Shown: piece after piece, positions 24,683 to 33,648 of the stretch
How the letters are laid out: each line of letters opens with the position of its first letter
Numbering within the stretch: the stretch's first letter is position 1
Source: an uncultured Prevotellaceae bacterium
GTDB taxonomy: Bacteria > Bacteroidota > Bacteroidia > Bacteroidales > Bacteroidaceae
DNA length: 64,000 nucleotides
Direction: 5' to 3'
NCBI GenBank assembly: GCA_902781315.1
Contig: CACZIT010000002.1
Span: forward strand, 62,001 to 126,000
The notes under the pieces: model-generated
What the model was told of the DNA's origin: nothing
The model's input: only the letters and a program-made list of their open reading frames with translations
Database searches by the model: none
Made by a program: the position numbers and the translations under genes

Positions 24683-26677
24683 TTGAAAACATTTGAAGAA
24701 CTGGGCGTCAGCGAGGATATTCGCCGCGCCATCAGCGAACTGGGCTTCGAACAGCCAATGCCTGTTCAGGAGCAAGTAATCCCGTATCTCCTTCACGCCT
24801 CTGCCATCCCCGCCGAGGCCGCCGAAGATGCTGCTGAAGCAGAGGAAGAGGCCGAGGCCGGTTTCTCTGCAGGCAGCGGCTCGGTCGCTGCTCCACAGCA
24901 GGACCTCATCGCCCTGGCCCAGACGGGCACTGGCAAGACGGCAGCCTTCGGCATCCCCTTGCTGCAACGGCTCGACACCGACAACCGCTCCACGCAGGCC
25001 CTCATCCTGAGCCCTACGCGCGAGTTGTGCCTACAGATCAGCGACGACCTGAAGGACTTTGCCAAATACATGCCCAGCGTGCACGTGGTGGCTGTCTATG
25101 GCGGCACGTCGGTGATGCAGCAGATTCGCTCGGTGAAGCGCGGTGCACAGATCATCGTGGCCACGCCGGGCCGACTCATCGACCTGGTGAACCGCGGCGT
25201 CGCCGACCTCTCCAGCGTGCGCAACGTGGTGCTCGACGAGGCCGACGAGATGCTGAATATGGGCTTCTCGGAGAGCATCAACGAGATTTTCGAACATCTG
25301 CCCGAGGAGCGCGCTACGCTGATGTTCTCGGCTACGATGAGCCGCGAGATTGAGCGCATCGCCAAGACCTACCTGCACAACCACCGAGAAATCGTGATTG
25401 GTTCGCGCAACGAGGGCGCCGAGCACGTCAACCACATCTACTATCTCGTGCATGCCAAGGACAAATACCTTGCCCTGAAGCGCATCGTTGACTTCCATCC
25501 GCGCATCTTCGCCATCATCTTCTGCCGCACCAAGCTGGAGACGCAGGAGATTGCCGACAAGCTCATCAAGGACGGATACAACGCCGAGGCCCTGCACGGC
25601 GACCTCTCGCAGGACCAGCGCGACCTGACCATGCAGAAATTCCGCCAACACACCGTGCAACTGCTCGTGGCCACCGACGTGGCCGCCCGCGGACTCGACG
25701 TAGACGACCTGACCCACGTCATCAACTACGGACTGCCCGACGACATCGAGAACTACACCCACCGCTCGGGTCGCACGGGCCGCGCCGGCAAGAAGGGCAC
25801 GTCGATCAGCATCATCCACACCCGAGAGAAGCACAAGGTGAGACAGATCGAGAAGGAAATCGGCAAGGAATTTGTAGACGGCACGCTGCCCACACCGCAG
25901 GAAATCTGCACCAAACAGCTCTACCGCGCCATGGACAAGATTGAAAAGGTGGATGTTGACGAGGAGCAGATTGCCCCGTTCATGGACGACATCAACCGTC
26001 ACTTCGAATACTTCGAGAAGGAGGACATCATCAAGAAGATTGTTTCGATGACGTTCGGACGCTTCCTGTCGTACTATGCCGATGCACCCGACATCGAGAA
26101 ACCTTCCGGCAAGGGACAAGAGAAAGGAAGCAGGGCGCAGGGCGCCAAGCGCAAACCCGAGAAGGGCTACGAGCGACTGTTCATCAACCTGGGCAAGGCC
26201 GACGGCTTCTACCCCGGCGAACTGATGCAGATGCTCAACCGCGAAGTGGGCGGCCGCCAGCAGGTGGGCCACATCGACCTCTTCGCAAAGTTCAGCTACT
26301 TCGAAGTGCCCAAGCAGGACGCCCAGCGCGTGATGCAGACGCTGACGGGCTGCGTGTACAAAGGTCGCGACGTGCGCTGCAACAGTGCCGACGACGACGG
26401 CAAGAAAGGCGAACGCAGAGACGACAAGGGCGCAAGACCCGCCACCAGAGGCGCCAGAGGCGCCAAAAGCAAGTATGCCACAGACTTCACCAAGCCTGTC
26501 AAGAAAACGGCTAAAAAGTCAAAAAACCGCGATTTCACCGATGGTTTCGGCAGCGGCAAAGGCGACAAAGGCGACTGGCGCGAACTGATGAAATCGCACA
26601 AATGGGACTTCAAGGGCGATGTGCCCGACTTTTCGGAAGACGGTTGGGCTCTGAGAAAACCGAGAAAAAAGAAATAA
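24683..26677 (+). CDS. DEAD-box ATP-dependent RNA helicase with DbpA-type RNA-binding domain
   Basis: 664 aa starting at TTG 24683; there is no in-frame ATG nearby and the Q motif begins at once (TFEELGVSEDIRRAISELGF), so TTG is the likely start. Motif I is AQTGTGKTAAF, motif II DEADEM, motif III SAT and motif VI HRSGRTGRAG. A DbpA/CsdA-like RNA-binding domain (about 490-575, YERLFINLGKADGFYPGELM) and a basic tail follow. An Ala/Glu-rich acidic insert of about 35 residues (AEAAEDAAEAEEEAEAG) sits between the Q motif and motif I, where standard members have only a few residues. Likely roles are ribosome assembly or RNA turnover. It follows PL11 by 21 bp and precedes the LOG gene by 9 bp. Confidence 0.92.
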   Translation: MKTFEELGVSEDIRRAISELGFEQPMPVQEQVIPYLLHASAIPAEAAEDAAEAEEEAEAGFSAGSGSVAAPQQDLIALAQTGTGKTAAFGIPLLQRLDTDNRSTQALILSPTRELCLQISDDLKDFAKYMPSVHVVAVYGGTSVMQQIRSVKRGAQIIVATPGRLIDLVNRGVADLSSVRNVVLDEADEMLNMGFSESINEIFEHLPEERATLMFSATMSREIERIAKTYLHNHREIVIGSRNEGAEHVNHIYYLVHAKDKYLALKRIVDFHPRIFAIIFCRTKLETQEIADKLIKDGYNAEALHGDLSQDQRDLTMQKFRQHTVQLLVATDVAARGLDVDDLTHVINYGLPDDIENYTHRSGRTGRAGKKGTSISIIHTREKHKVRQIEKEIGKEFVDGTLPTPQEICTKQLYRAMDKIEKVDVDEEQIAPFMDDINRHFEYFEKEDIIKKIVSMTFGRFLSYYADAPDIEKPSGKGQEKGSRAQGAKRKPEKGYERLFINLGKADGFYPGELMQMLNREVGGRQQVGHIDLFAKFSYFEVPKQDAQRVMQTLTGCVYKGRDVRCNSADDDGKKGERRDDKGARPATRGARGAKSKYATDFTKPVKKTAKKSKNRDFTDGFGSGKGDKGDWRELMKSHKWDFKGDVPDFSEDGWALRKPRKKK

Positions 26678-26686
26678 CAGGGAATC

Positions 26687-27202
26687 ATGAAAATAGCTGT
26701 TTTCTGCTCGGCTAACAACAACATCAGCCGAGAATACTTCGAGCGCACGACCGAACTGGCACGCTGGTGTCGCGAAGAAGGCCACACCATCGTGTTCGGT
26801 GGCTGCAACATGGGCCTGATGGGCTGTCTGGCCGAAGAAAAGGGAAGCCTCGTCGGCGTGGTGCCCCGCATCATCGAGCAGGGCGGCCGCGTGTCGGAAA
26901 ACCTGACCGTGCACATCCCCTGCGACAACCTCTCCGACCGCAAGGACCTGATGCTCCTCCACAGCGACGTGGTCGTGGCTCTGCCAGGCGGCATCGGCAC
27001 GCTCGACGAAATCTTCACCGTGGCAGCCGGCCACACCATCGGCTACCACCACAAGCCCATCATCCTATACAACATCAACGGATTCTGGGATTCGCTCGTG
27101 GCACTGCTCGACGACCTGCAGCAACGCGGCATGATACGCGGCCACTGGACCGACTTCATCCGCACAGCCAACACGCTTGAAGAGCTGAAGGCTATGCTGT
27201 AA
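26687..27202 (+). CDS. LOG family protein (nucleoside 5'-monophosphate phosphoribohydrolase-like)
   Basis: 171 aa Rossmann-like protein of the TIGR00730 group. Seen: GGCNMGLMG and the diagnostic LPGGIGTLDEIF (PGGxGTxxE), which bind the nucleotide phosphate and supply the catalytic Glu; the Arg of SDRK also fits. The family hydrolyses cytokinin-type or ordinary nucleoside monophosphates, releasing ribose 5-phosphate. It starts 9 bp after the helicase stop and is likely co-transcribed. The last 20 bp of the gene are repeated downstream (27227-27247). Confidence 0.88.
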   Translation: MKIAVFCSANNNISREYFERTTELARWCREEGHTIVFGGCNMGLMGCLAEEKGSLVGVVPRIIEQGGRVSENLTVHIPCDNLSDRKDLMLLHSDVVVALPGGIGTLDEIFTVAAGHTIGYHHKPIILYNINGFWDSLVALLDDLQQRGMIRGHWTDFIRTANTLEELKAML

Positions 27203-27247
27203 AAGAGCAGAATTCTATGCTGCAAAAGAGCTGAAGGCTATGCTGTA
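27181..27247. repeat. Triplicated 3' end of the LOG gene
   Basis: The sequence AGAGCTGAAGGCTATGCTGT at the gene end (27181-27200) recurs exactly at 27227-27246. A shortened copy (TTCTATGCTGCAAAAGAG) lies between them. This suggests slippage or short tandem duplication across the stop codon. Confidence 0.75.
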
Positions 27248-27274
27248 GAGAAACAATTTCAGCCGGTTTCTTCA

Positions 27275-27357
27275 GGAAATCAACTTGTTTTATACTGCAA
27301 ATTAAGTTGTTTTATAAAGGAAATTAACTTGTTTTGCCGTACAAAACAAGTTGATTT
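27275..27357. repeat. 22-bp-period array D (AAATTAACTTGTTTT type), four units
   Basis: 17-bp units start at 27275, 27297, 27319 and 27341, an exact 22-bp step, with 5-bp spacers ATACT, ATAAA and GCCGT. Units 1 and 3 are GGAAATCAACTTGTTTT and GGAAATTAACTTGTTTT. Unit 2 has AAGTT at its centre and unit 4 is in the opposite sense. Same family as array C. No coding frame in the 300 bp between LOG and the S41 gene. Confidence 0.82.
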
Positions 27358-27451
27358 TTTCTTGGAAGACATATACAATCTGAGTCTAAAGGGGCCTGCA
27401 TCATCACGCCTAAGGCGCGCTGCTCCAGGCTCGGTGGTGCAGATAGTACAC

Positions 27452-27473
27452 AAAAAGCTCCGAGGGGCGGAGC
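27452..27473 (-). terminator. Terminator of the GNAT-parE-S41 operon
   Basis: Stem GCTCCG / CGGAGC with a 5-nt loop, followed on the minus strand by TTTTT, 35 bp after the S41 stop codon. Confidence 0.75.
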
Positions 27474-27508
27474 CCATCCCGGAGCGGACCTATTGACCTC
27501 GGAGAGGC

Positions 27509-29101
27509 CTACTGCAGGATTTGCAGGGCGCGCTGCACGATGTGGTTCTGCTCGTTGATGATGGCGAAATATTCGTTCATGTCCCACAGGTCGCGGGCGA
27601 TGAGTGCCTTCAGCTGCGAGCGCAGCATGGGCAGCGTCTGCTGCAGTTCGGCCTCATCCTTGGGCTTCACGCTCTGCTTCTCGGCTTCGGCTACGACATC
27701 GTCGATCATGTCCTGCGGCACTTCAAACCTGTCGCGGAACGCCTCGAAGGTGTCGTACTGCTTGCTGAGCGAGCGGCGATTCTTGTCGATATACTTCAGC
27801 GAGGTGTTGATGATGACGCCCTTGGCAGCCAGTTGGCGATGGAAGCGGGTGTACTGTGTGGTGTCGAGTGGCACGAAGAAGTCGGGCATGATGCCACCGC
27901 CTCCGTAGACGGTGCGATGGAGACGCAGCGTCTCGTAGCGCAGCGAGTCGGAGAAGTGGATGCTGTCGGCCGAATAGAGTTCGCCGTGCTTGAATCGCTT
28001 CTCGATGTCCTCCTCGTAGTCGCGCTTCTCGCCCTTCACGTAGGGTTTCTGGATGCAGCGGCCGGAGGGTGTGTAGTAGTGGGCCACGGTGAGTCGCATC
28101 ATCGAGCCGTCGCGGAACTCGATGGGACGCTGCACGAGTCCCTTGCCAAACGTGCGACGGCCTACCACCTGTCCGCGGTCCTGGTCCTGCAGGGCTCCAG
28201 TGACAATTTCGGCTGCCGAGGCAGAATACTCGTTGACGAGCACCACCACGCGGCATCCGGCACGCAACTGGCCGTCGCCCGTGGCACGGAAGTCCTGCCG
28301 CGGCACGGAACGTCCCTCGGTGTAGACGATGATGTCGTCCTTCTGCAGAAAATCGTTGGCAACCTGTGCTGCAGCCTGCAGGTAGCCGCCGCCATTGTCC
28401 TGAAGGTCGAGGATGAGTGCCTCGAGCGTTGCCTGCTTCTTCAGTTTCTGCAGGGCCTCCATGAACTCTTCGTAGGTGGTGGCACCGAAGGAGCCTATGC
28501 GGATGTAGCCCACGCCGGGCTTAATCATATAGGCTGCGTCGAGCGTGTGGACGGGAATCTTGTCGCGCGTCACCGTGAACGACAGCACGTCGCCGATGCC
28601 GCGGCGCACCACGCCGAGGCGCACCTTCGAACCCTTCTTGCCGCGCAGACGCTTCATGATGTCTTCCTTCGACATCTTCACGCCGGCAATGGCCGTGTCG
28701 TTGACCGTGATGATGCGGTCGCCAGCCAGGATGCCCACCTTCTCTGACGGTCCGTTGAGCGTAGGTTGGATGACGAGCAACGTGTCCTCTACCATGTTGA
28801 ACTGCACGCCGATGCCCTCGAACGATCCTTGCAGGGGCTCGTTCATGGCTTTGGTTTCCTTGGCCGTGCTGTAGGCGGAATGGGGATCGAGTTTCTCCAG
28901 CATGCCACGTATGGCATCCTCCACAAGTTTCTGCTCGTCGACGGAGTCAACGTAGAGGTTGGTGATGGCCATTTCGGCAATCTGCAGTTTGCGGATGGGC
29001 GAGTCGTTGCCAATGTTCAGTTGGAACTGGGCACTGGCCATGATGCACCATCCTGACACGATGAGTGTTGAAAAAAATCTTTTCAGTCCTTTTATTTTCA
29101 T
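27509..29101 (-). CDS. S41 family C-terminal processing protease
   Basis: 530 aa. Signal peptide (residues 1-24). An N-terminal helical part is followed by a PDZ domain (about 95-175: GIGVQFNMVEDTLLVIQP, ILAGDRIITVND) and the S41 core (about 185-375). Ser295 in NEYSASAAEI and Lys320 in RRTFGKGLVQ fit the Ser/Lys dyad of CtpA/Prc. The family cleaves periplasmic proteins near their C-terminus. It lies 20 bp after parE on the same strand, the third gene of the operon. Confidence 0.93.
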   Translation of the reverse strand: MKIKGLKRFFSTLIVSGWCIMASAQFQLNIGNDSPIRKLQIAEMAITNLYVDSVDEQKLVEDAIRGMLEKLDPHSAYSTAKETKAMNEPLQGSFEGIGVQFNMVEDTLLVIQPTLNGPSEKVGILAGDRIITVNDTAIAGVKMSKEDIMKRLRGKKGSKVRLGVVRRGIGDVLSFTVTRDKIPVHTLDAAYMIKPGVGYIRIGSFGATTYEEFMEALQKLKKQATLEALILDLQDNGGGYLQAAAQVANDFLQKDDIIVYTEGRSVPRQDFRATGDGQLRAGCRVVVLVNEYSASAAEIVTGALQDQDRGQVVGRRTFGKGLVQRPIEFRDGSMMRLTVAHYYTPSGRCIQKPYVKGEKRDYEEDIEKRFKHGELYSADSIHFSDSLRYETLRLHRTVYGGGGIMPDFFVPLDTTQYTRFHRQLAAKGVIINTSLKYIDKNRRSLSKQYDTFEAFRDRFEVPQDMIDDVVAEAEKQSVKPKDEAELQQTLPMLRSQLKALIARDLWDMNEYFAIINEQNHIVQRALQILQ

Positions 29102-29121
29102 TTTGCGATGATTACTGATGG

Positions 29122-31113
29122 TTACATTTCCTCTTCGGGCAGGTCTTCCTCGATGACCAGGTTGTCGATGATGAAGTTCTGGCGCTCCATTGTGTTCTTG
29201 CCCATGTAGTACTCCAGGAGTTTCTGCACCTGGTCGGTCTTGTGGAGCGTGACCTGCTCGAGGCGGATGTCGGGGCCTATGAAGCCCGTGAACTCCTCGG
29301 GCGAAATCTCTCCCAAACCTTTGAAGCGGGTGATCTCGGGGTCGGGACCCAGTTCCTTGATAGCCGTCTGACGCTCCTCTTCGCTGTAGCAGTAGCGCGT
29401 CACAAAGTCCGACTTCTTGATGTTCGGGGTCTTCTCCTGCTGTTCGGCTATCTTCTTGTCCTCGGCTTCGAGCACCTTCTTGCTCTTTATCTTCGTGCGA
29501 CGATTGCGCACGCGGAAGAGCGGCGTCTGTAGCACGTAGACGTGGCCTTTCTTGATGAGCTCGGGGAAGAACTGCAGGAAGAAGGTGATGATGAGCAGTC
29601 GGATGTGCATGCCGTCGACATCTGCATCGGTGGCCACGATGACCTTGTTGTAGCGCAGCGAGTCGAGCCCGTCCTCAATGTCGAGGGCTGCCTGCAGCAG
29701 GTTGAACTCCTCGTTCTCGTAGACCACCTTCTTGGTCAGTCCGTAGGTGTTGAGCGGTTTTCCGCGCAGCGAGAACACGGCCTGCGTGTTGACGTCGCGG
29801 CTCTTCGTGATCGATCCGCTGGCCGAGTCGCCCTCGGTGATGAAGATGCACGACTCCTCCTTGCGGGCGTCCTTCACGTCGCTGTAGTGGATGCGGCAGT
29901 CGCGCAGCTTGCGGTTGTGCAGGCTGGCTTTCTTGGCACGCTCGCGGGCCAGTTTGGTGACACCGGCAATGGCCTTGCGCTCGCGTTCGCTCTCCTTCAC
30001 CTTGTTCTCGATGGCCTCGGCCACGTCGCTGTGGATGTGGAGATAGTTGTCGACATGCTGCTTGATGAAGTCGCCCACGTATTTGTTGATAGACTCACCA
30101 CCCGGTGCCATCTGAGTGGAGCCGAGCTTAATCTTGGTCTGGCTCTCGAACATGGGCTCCTCGACGTTGATGGCAATGGCGGCCACGATGCCGTTGCGAA
30201 TGTCGCCATACTCGTACTTGCCGAAGAACTCCTTGATGGTGCGGGCGATGTGTTCCTTGAAGGCACTCTGATGGGTGCCGCCCTGTATGGTGTGTTGGCC
30301 GTTGACGAACGAATAGTATTCCTCGCCGTACTGGTTGGCGTGAGTCAGCGCAATTTCGATGTCCTCGCCCTGCAGGTGGATGATGGGATAGAGCGCATCG
30401 TTGGTCATGCGGTCCTTCAGCAGGTCCTCCAGTCCGTTGCGCGAGAGGATGCGGCGGCCGTTGTACATGATGGTGAGGCCGGAGTTCAGGTAGGTGTAGT
30501 TGCGCAGCATGTTCTCCACGATGTCGTCGTGGAAGGAGTAGTTCTTGAACAGCGTGTCGTCGGGTTCGAAGAAGATGTAGGTGCCCGTCTCGTCCTGAGT
30601 GGGCTCGGTGACGTCGCTCTTCAGGATGCCCCGCTCGAACGCCACGCGGCGCACTTGTCCGTCGCGATAGGAACGCACCTCGAAATGAGTGCTCAGGAAG
30701 TTGACGGCCTTAATGCCCACGCCGTTCATGCCCACCGACTTCTTGAACGCCTTCGAATCGTACTTTCCACCAGTGTTCAGCTGGCTGACAGCCTCGACGA
30801 GCTTGCCCTGCGGAATGCCGCGGCCATAGTCGCGCACGGAGACGCGCAGATGGTCGTCGATGTCGATTTCGATGCGCTTGCCGGCGTTCATGCGGAACTC
30901 GTCGATGGAGTTGTCGATGGTCTCTTTCAGCAGCACGTAGATGCCGTCCTCGGCATGCGAACCGTCGTCGAGTCGGCCGATGTACATGCCAGGGCGCGTG
31001 CGGATGTGCTCCACGTCAGAAAGGTGCTTGATTTCCTCGTCGCCGTAGTTTGTCGTATCGGGGGTGGGTTGTTGTGCGTTGATGTCCTTGATATCTTTCT
31101 CTGCCATACTCAT
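29122..31113 (-). CDS. parE: DNA topoisomerase IV subunit B
   Basis: 663 aa; ATG 31107 (MAEKDI) is an alternative start. GHKL ATPase motifs: [20 protein letters not shown] and [14 protein letters not shown]. The transducer domain contains the QTKIKLGS segment. The TOPRIM domain has [14 protein letters not shown] and [13 protein letters not shown] (acidic metal-binding residues). The C-terminal part ends in [13 protein letters not shown]. Length and the absence of a GyrB-type insert favour ParE over GyrB. It works with ParC (not in the window) to decatenate chromosomes. Confidence 0.93.
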   Translation of the reverse strand: MSMAEKDIKDINAQQPTPDTTNYGDEEIKHLSDVEHIRTRPGMYIGRLDDGSHAEDGIYVLLKETIDNSIDEFRMNAGKRIEIDIDDHLRVSVRDYGRGIPQGKLVEAVSQLNTGGKYDSKAFKKSVGMNGVGIKAVNFLSTHFEVRSYRDGQVRRVAFERGILKSDVTEPTQDETGTYIFFEPDDTLFKNYSFHDDIVENMLRNYTYLNSGLTIMYNGRRILSRNGLEDLLKDRMTNDALYPIIHLQGEDIEIALTHANQYGEEYYSFVNGQHTIQGGTHQSAFKEHIARTIKEFFGKYEYGDIRNGIVAAIAINVEEPMFESQTKIKLGSTQMAPGGESINKYVGDFIKQHVDNYLHIHSDVAEAIENKVKESERERKAIAGVTKLARERAKKASLHNRKLRDCRIHYSDVKDARKEESCIFITEGDSASGSITKSRDVNTQAVFSLRGKPLNTYGLTKKVVYENEEFNLLQAALDIEDGLDSLRYNKVIVATDADVDGMHIRLLIITFFLQFFPELIKKGHVYVLQTPLFRVRNRRTKIKSKKVLEAEDKKIAEQQEKTPNIKKSDFVTRYCYSEEERQTAIKELGPDPEITRFKGLGEISPEEFTGFIGPDIRLEQVTLHKTDQVQKLLEYYMGKNTMERQNFIIDNLVIEEDLPEEEM

Positions 31114-31129
31114 TTTCTGTGATTACAAT

Positions 31130-32305
31130 TTACTCGCCTTTCTCCGTGGCGTTGGGGGTGAGGACCTTCTTGTAGCAGCGGCGGCGCTTGTGGTTCTCGG
31201 TGTGGAAGTAGCTCCACTGGCCCTGCACATGCTCGTTCGACTCCATCTCGACCTGACTCTCGCCCCACTCGATGCCGTACTTGTTGTACCAGGGGATGAG
31301 GTGGTAGAACATGAGTGCGTTGACGCCCTTCGAGCGATATTCGGGCAGCACGCCGATCATCTCCAGGTCGACGATGTTGGTCTTGTGGAACTTCAGCGAG
31401 CTGATGATGTGCCACCAGCCGAAGGGCAGCAGTCGGCCGCGACGGCACTTCTGAAGGGCATGCGACAGCGAAGGAATCGTGATGCCCACGCCCACCAGCT
31501 TGTGCTCCTCGGTCGACCAGTCCTCGGCCACGGGGATGAGGTTCAGGTCGGCAAACGGCAGGTACATCTTCACGTACTGATCAATCTGCTTGTCGCTGAG
31601 GCGCGAGAAGCCATAGAGATCCTTGAACGTGTCGTTGATGAGTTCGAAGATTTTCTTGCCCATGCCCCCGTCGAAGATTTCCTTCTTCGTCAGAGTGCGC
31701 ACGTGCAGGTTGTAGCGCTTCATGATCATCTCCGAAATCTTCACCATCTTCTCAGGCACCTGTTCGGGCACGAAGATTTTGAACTCCACGTAGTCGTTGT
31801 CCTTTTCCCATCCGCCGAGACGTTCCATGTGCTCGGGGTAGTAAGGGTAGTTGTAGATGGTGGCCATCGTGCCGAGCTCGTCGAAACCGAAGGTCAGCAT
31901 GCCCTCGGGGTCGAAGTCGGTGAAGCCCAGCGGGCCAATCATTTCCTCCATGCCCTTGCGGCGGCCGAAGTCGGCCACGGCATCGAACAACGCCCGGCTC
32001 ACCTCGATGTCGTCGATGAAGTCTATCCAACCGAAGCGCACGCTCTTGCGTTCCCACTTCTCGTTGGCGCGGTGGTTGATGATGGCAGCCACGCGACCAG
32101 CCAGTTGCCCGTCCTTGTAGGCCAGGTAGTACTCGGCTTCGCAGAATTCGAAAGCTGCGTTTTTATCACTGCTCAGCGTCGTCATTTCGTCGCTGAAAAG
32201 AGCGGGTGCGTCGTAGGCGTTACCCTTATACAAATCGTAATGGAACTCGATAAATGTCTTCAGGTCTTTCTTCGTCGTGACCTTCTTAATTTCAATTTGT
32301 GGCAT
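31130..32305 (-). CDS. GNAT-like N-acetyltransferase family protein
   Basis: 391 aa, cytoplasmic. The N-terminal part has GNAT features (KKVTTKKDLKTFIEFHYDLY ... EFCEAEYYLAYKDGQLAGRV), and the C-terminal half has a second acetyltransferase-like stretch (IVDLEMIGVLPEYRSKGVNA). The pattern matches a conserved Bacteroidetes family usually annotated as N-acetyltransferase or hypothetical. The substrate is unknown. It is the first gene of the operon with parE (16-bp gap) and the S41 protease; the grouping with a topoisomerase gives no clear hint. Confidence 0.75.
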   Translation of the reverse strand: MPQIEIKKVTTKKDLKTFIEFHYDLYKGNAYDAPALFSDEMTTLSSDKNAAFEFCEAEYYLAYKDGQLAGRVAAIINHRANEKWERKSVRFGWIDFIDDIEVSRALFDAVADFGRRKGMEEMIGPLGFTDFDPEGMLTFGFDELGTMATIYNYPYYPEHMERLGGWEKDNDYVEFKIFVPEQVPEKMVKISEMIMKRYNLHVRTLTKKEIFDGGMGKKIFELINDTFKDLYGFSRLSDKQIDQYVKMYLPFADLNLIPVAEDWSTEEHKLVGVGITIPSLSHALQKCRRGRLLPFGWWHIISSLKFHKTNIVDLEMIGVLPEYRSKGVNALMFYHLIPWYNKYGIEWGESQVEMESNEHVQGQWSYFHTENHKRRRCYKKVLTPNATEKGE

Positions 32306-32362
32306 CTTTTTTCGTATTTTTGCGCAAAGTTAGTGATTTTCAGCGACAAAACCACGGAAAAA

Positions 32363-32394
32363 TTTGTAATTTTAAGCGAGAAATGTTAAATTTG
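32363..32394 (+). promoter_or_regulatory. Promoter of the OmpA-family gene
   Basis: TTTG (32363-32366), 20 bp, TAAATTTG (32387-32394), 45 bp before ATG 32440. Confidence 0.75.
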
Positions 32395-32439
32395 CATCGA
32401 AAATATCAATTATTAAGCAAAATCAACTCATTGAAACGT

Positions 32440-33567
32440 ATGAAAAAACTACTGACAATCGTCGCCGTGGCAATGCTTTCGTTTGCCACCGCCAATGCCC
32501 AGGAGTGCCAGGGCAAACTGAAATCGTGGTCGTTCGTAGAGGCACAAGGTGGCCTGCAGTTCACGTCTACCGATGCTCCCATCGACAAGTTGCTCACCCC
32601 GACCGTAGGTCTTTCCTTCGGCCACTACTTCTTCCCCTCGGTGGGTCTGCGCCTGCACGCCAATGCCTGGCAGGCCAAGAGCGGATTCGACCAGCTCGAC
32701 CAGTACTACAAGTGGAACTACGTGACCACCGATGCCGACCTGCTCGTGAACCTCACCAACCTCTTCTCGAAGTCGCCTAAGCACGCGCTGAACGTCATCC
32801 TCGTGGGTGGCTTCGGCCTGAACTATGCCTGGGACAACGACGAGCTGAAGGCCATCACCGCCCAGCACAAGGACCTGAACACCTATCTGGCTTGGGACAA
32901 GAACCGCCTGTCGCACAACGTGCGCGCCGGACTGCGCTTGGAAACTGACGTCACGAAGCCCTTCGGACTGTCGCTGGAGGTGGATGCCAACAGCCTGAGC
33001 GACCGCTTCAATTCGAAGATGAACGATGCCGACGACTGGATGTTCACCGCCATGCTTGGCGTGAGCTTCCGCTTCGGTCACAAGTACAAGAAGTGCTGCG
33101 AGAAGAAACCCGAACCCGTAGTGGTGCCCGAACCCGTTCCCGTGGTTGAACCCGAACCGGAGCCCGTTCCCGAGCCTGTGGTCGAGAAGAAGCCCGAGCC
33201 TAAGGTGGTCACCGTGAAGGAGCAGCTGCACGAGGAAATCTTCTACGTCATCTGCAAGAGCGATCCCGAGGTGGGCAAGCGCCAGATGCAGAAGGTGGCC
33301 GACTTCATGAAGCGCAACCCCAACGCCAAGGTGAAGATTGTAGGCTATGCCGACAAGGGCACGGGTAACGCCCGCCTGAACATGGGCTACTCGCAGAAGC
33401 GCGCCGAGAACTGCATGAAGGAACTTGTAGACGTCTATGGCTGCGACGCTTCGCGCATGACGGTCGACTACAAGGGCGACACCGTGCAGCCGTTCGACGA
33501 GAACGACAAGAACCGCTGCGTCATCATCGACGGCGACGGCTCGCACGAAGAGACCAAGTACGAATAA
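32440..33567 (+). CDS. OmpA family outer-membrane protein
   Basis: 375 aa from ATG 32440 (MKKLLTIVAVAMLSFATANA signal peptide). The in-frame extension to 32299 runs through the promoter and is rejected. An N-terminal beta-barrel (about 25-215) is followed by a Pro/Glu/Val-rich linker (PEPVPVVEPEPEPVPEPVVE) that could span the periplasmic gap, and then an OmpA-C peptidoglycan-binding domain (about 265-365, VKIVGYADKGTGNARLNMGY, SQKRAENCMKEL). This is the major-porin/anchor type of Bacteroidales. Codon use suggests high expression. A strong terminator follows. Confidence 0.92.
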   Translation: MKKLLTIVAVAMLSFATANAQECQGKLKSWSFVEAQGGLQFTSTDAPIDKLLTPTVGLSFGHYFFPSVGLRLHANAWQAKSGFDQLDQYYKWNYVTTDADLLVNLTNLFSKSPKHALNVILVGGFGLNYAWDNDELKAITAQHKDLNTYLAWDKNRLSHNVRAGLRLETDVTKPFGLSLEVDANSLSDRFNSKMNDADDWMFTAMLGVSFRFGHKYKKCCEKKPEPVVVPEPVPVVEPEPEPVPEPVVEKKPEPKVVTVKEQLHEEIFYVICKSDPEVGKRQMQKVADFMKRNPNAKVKIVGYADKGTGNARLNMGYSQKRAENCMKELVDVYGCDASRMTVDYKGDTVQPFDENDKNRCVIIDGDGSHEETKYE

Positions 33568-33600
33568 AAACAAAAAATCATCCCCACACATCAATAATGC

Positions 33601-33634
33601 GGGTCGTGTCTAAACCCAGACACGACCCTTTTTT
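33601..33634 (+). terminator. Terminator of the OmpA-family gene
   Basis: Perfect 11-bp stem GGGTCGTGTCT / AGACACGACCC with a 6-nt loop, then six T. Confidence 0.93.
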
Positions 33635-33648
33635 AATCCATCAAAGAC

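Noticed and set aside
29542..31122. Long plus-strand frame opposite parE
   Set aside because: Shadow of a clearly conserved topoisomerase gene.
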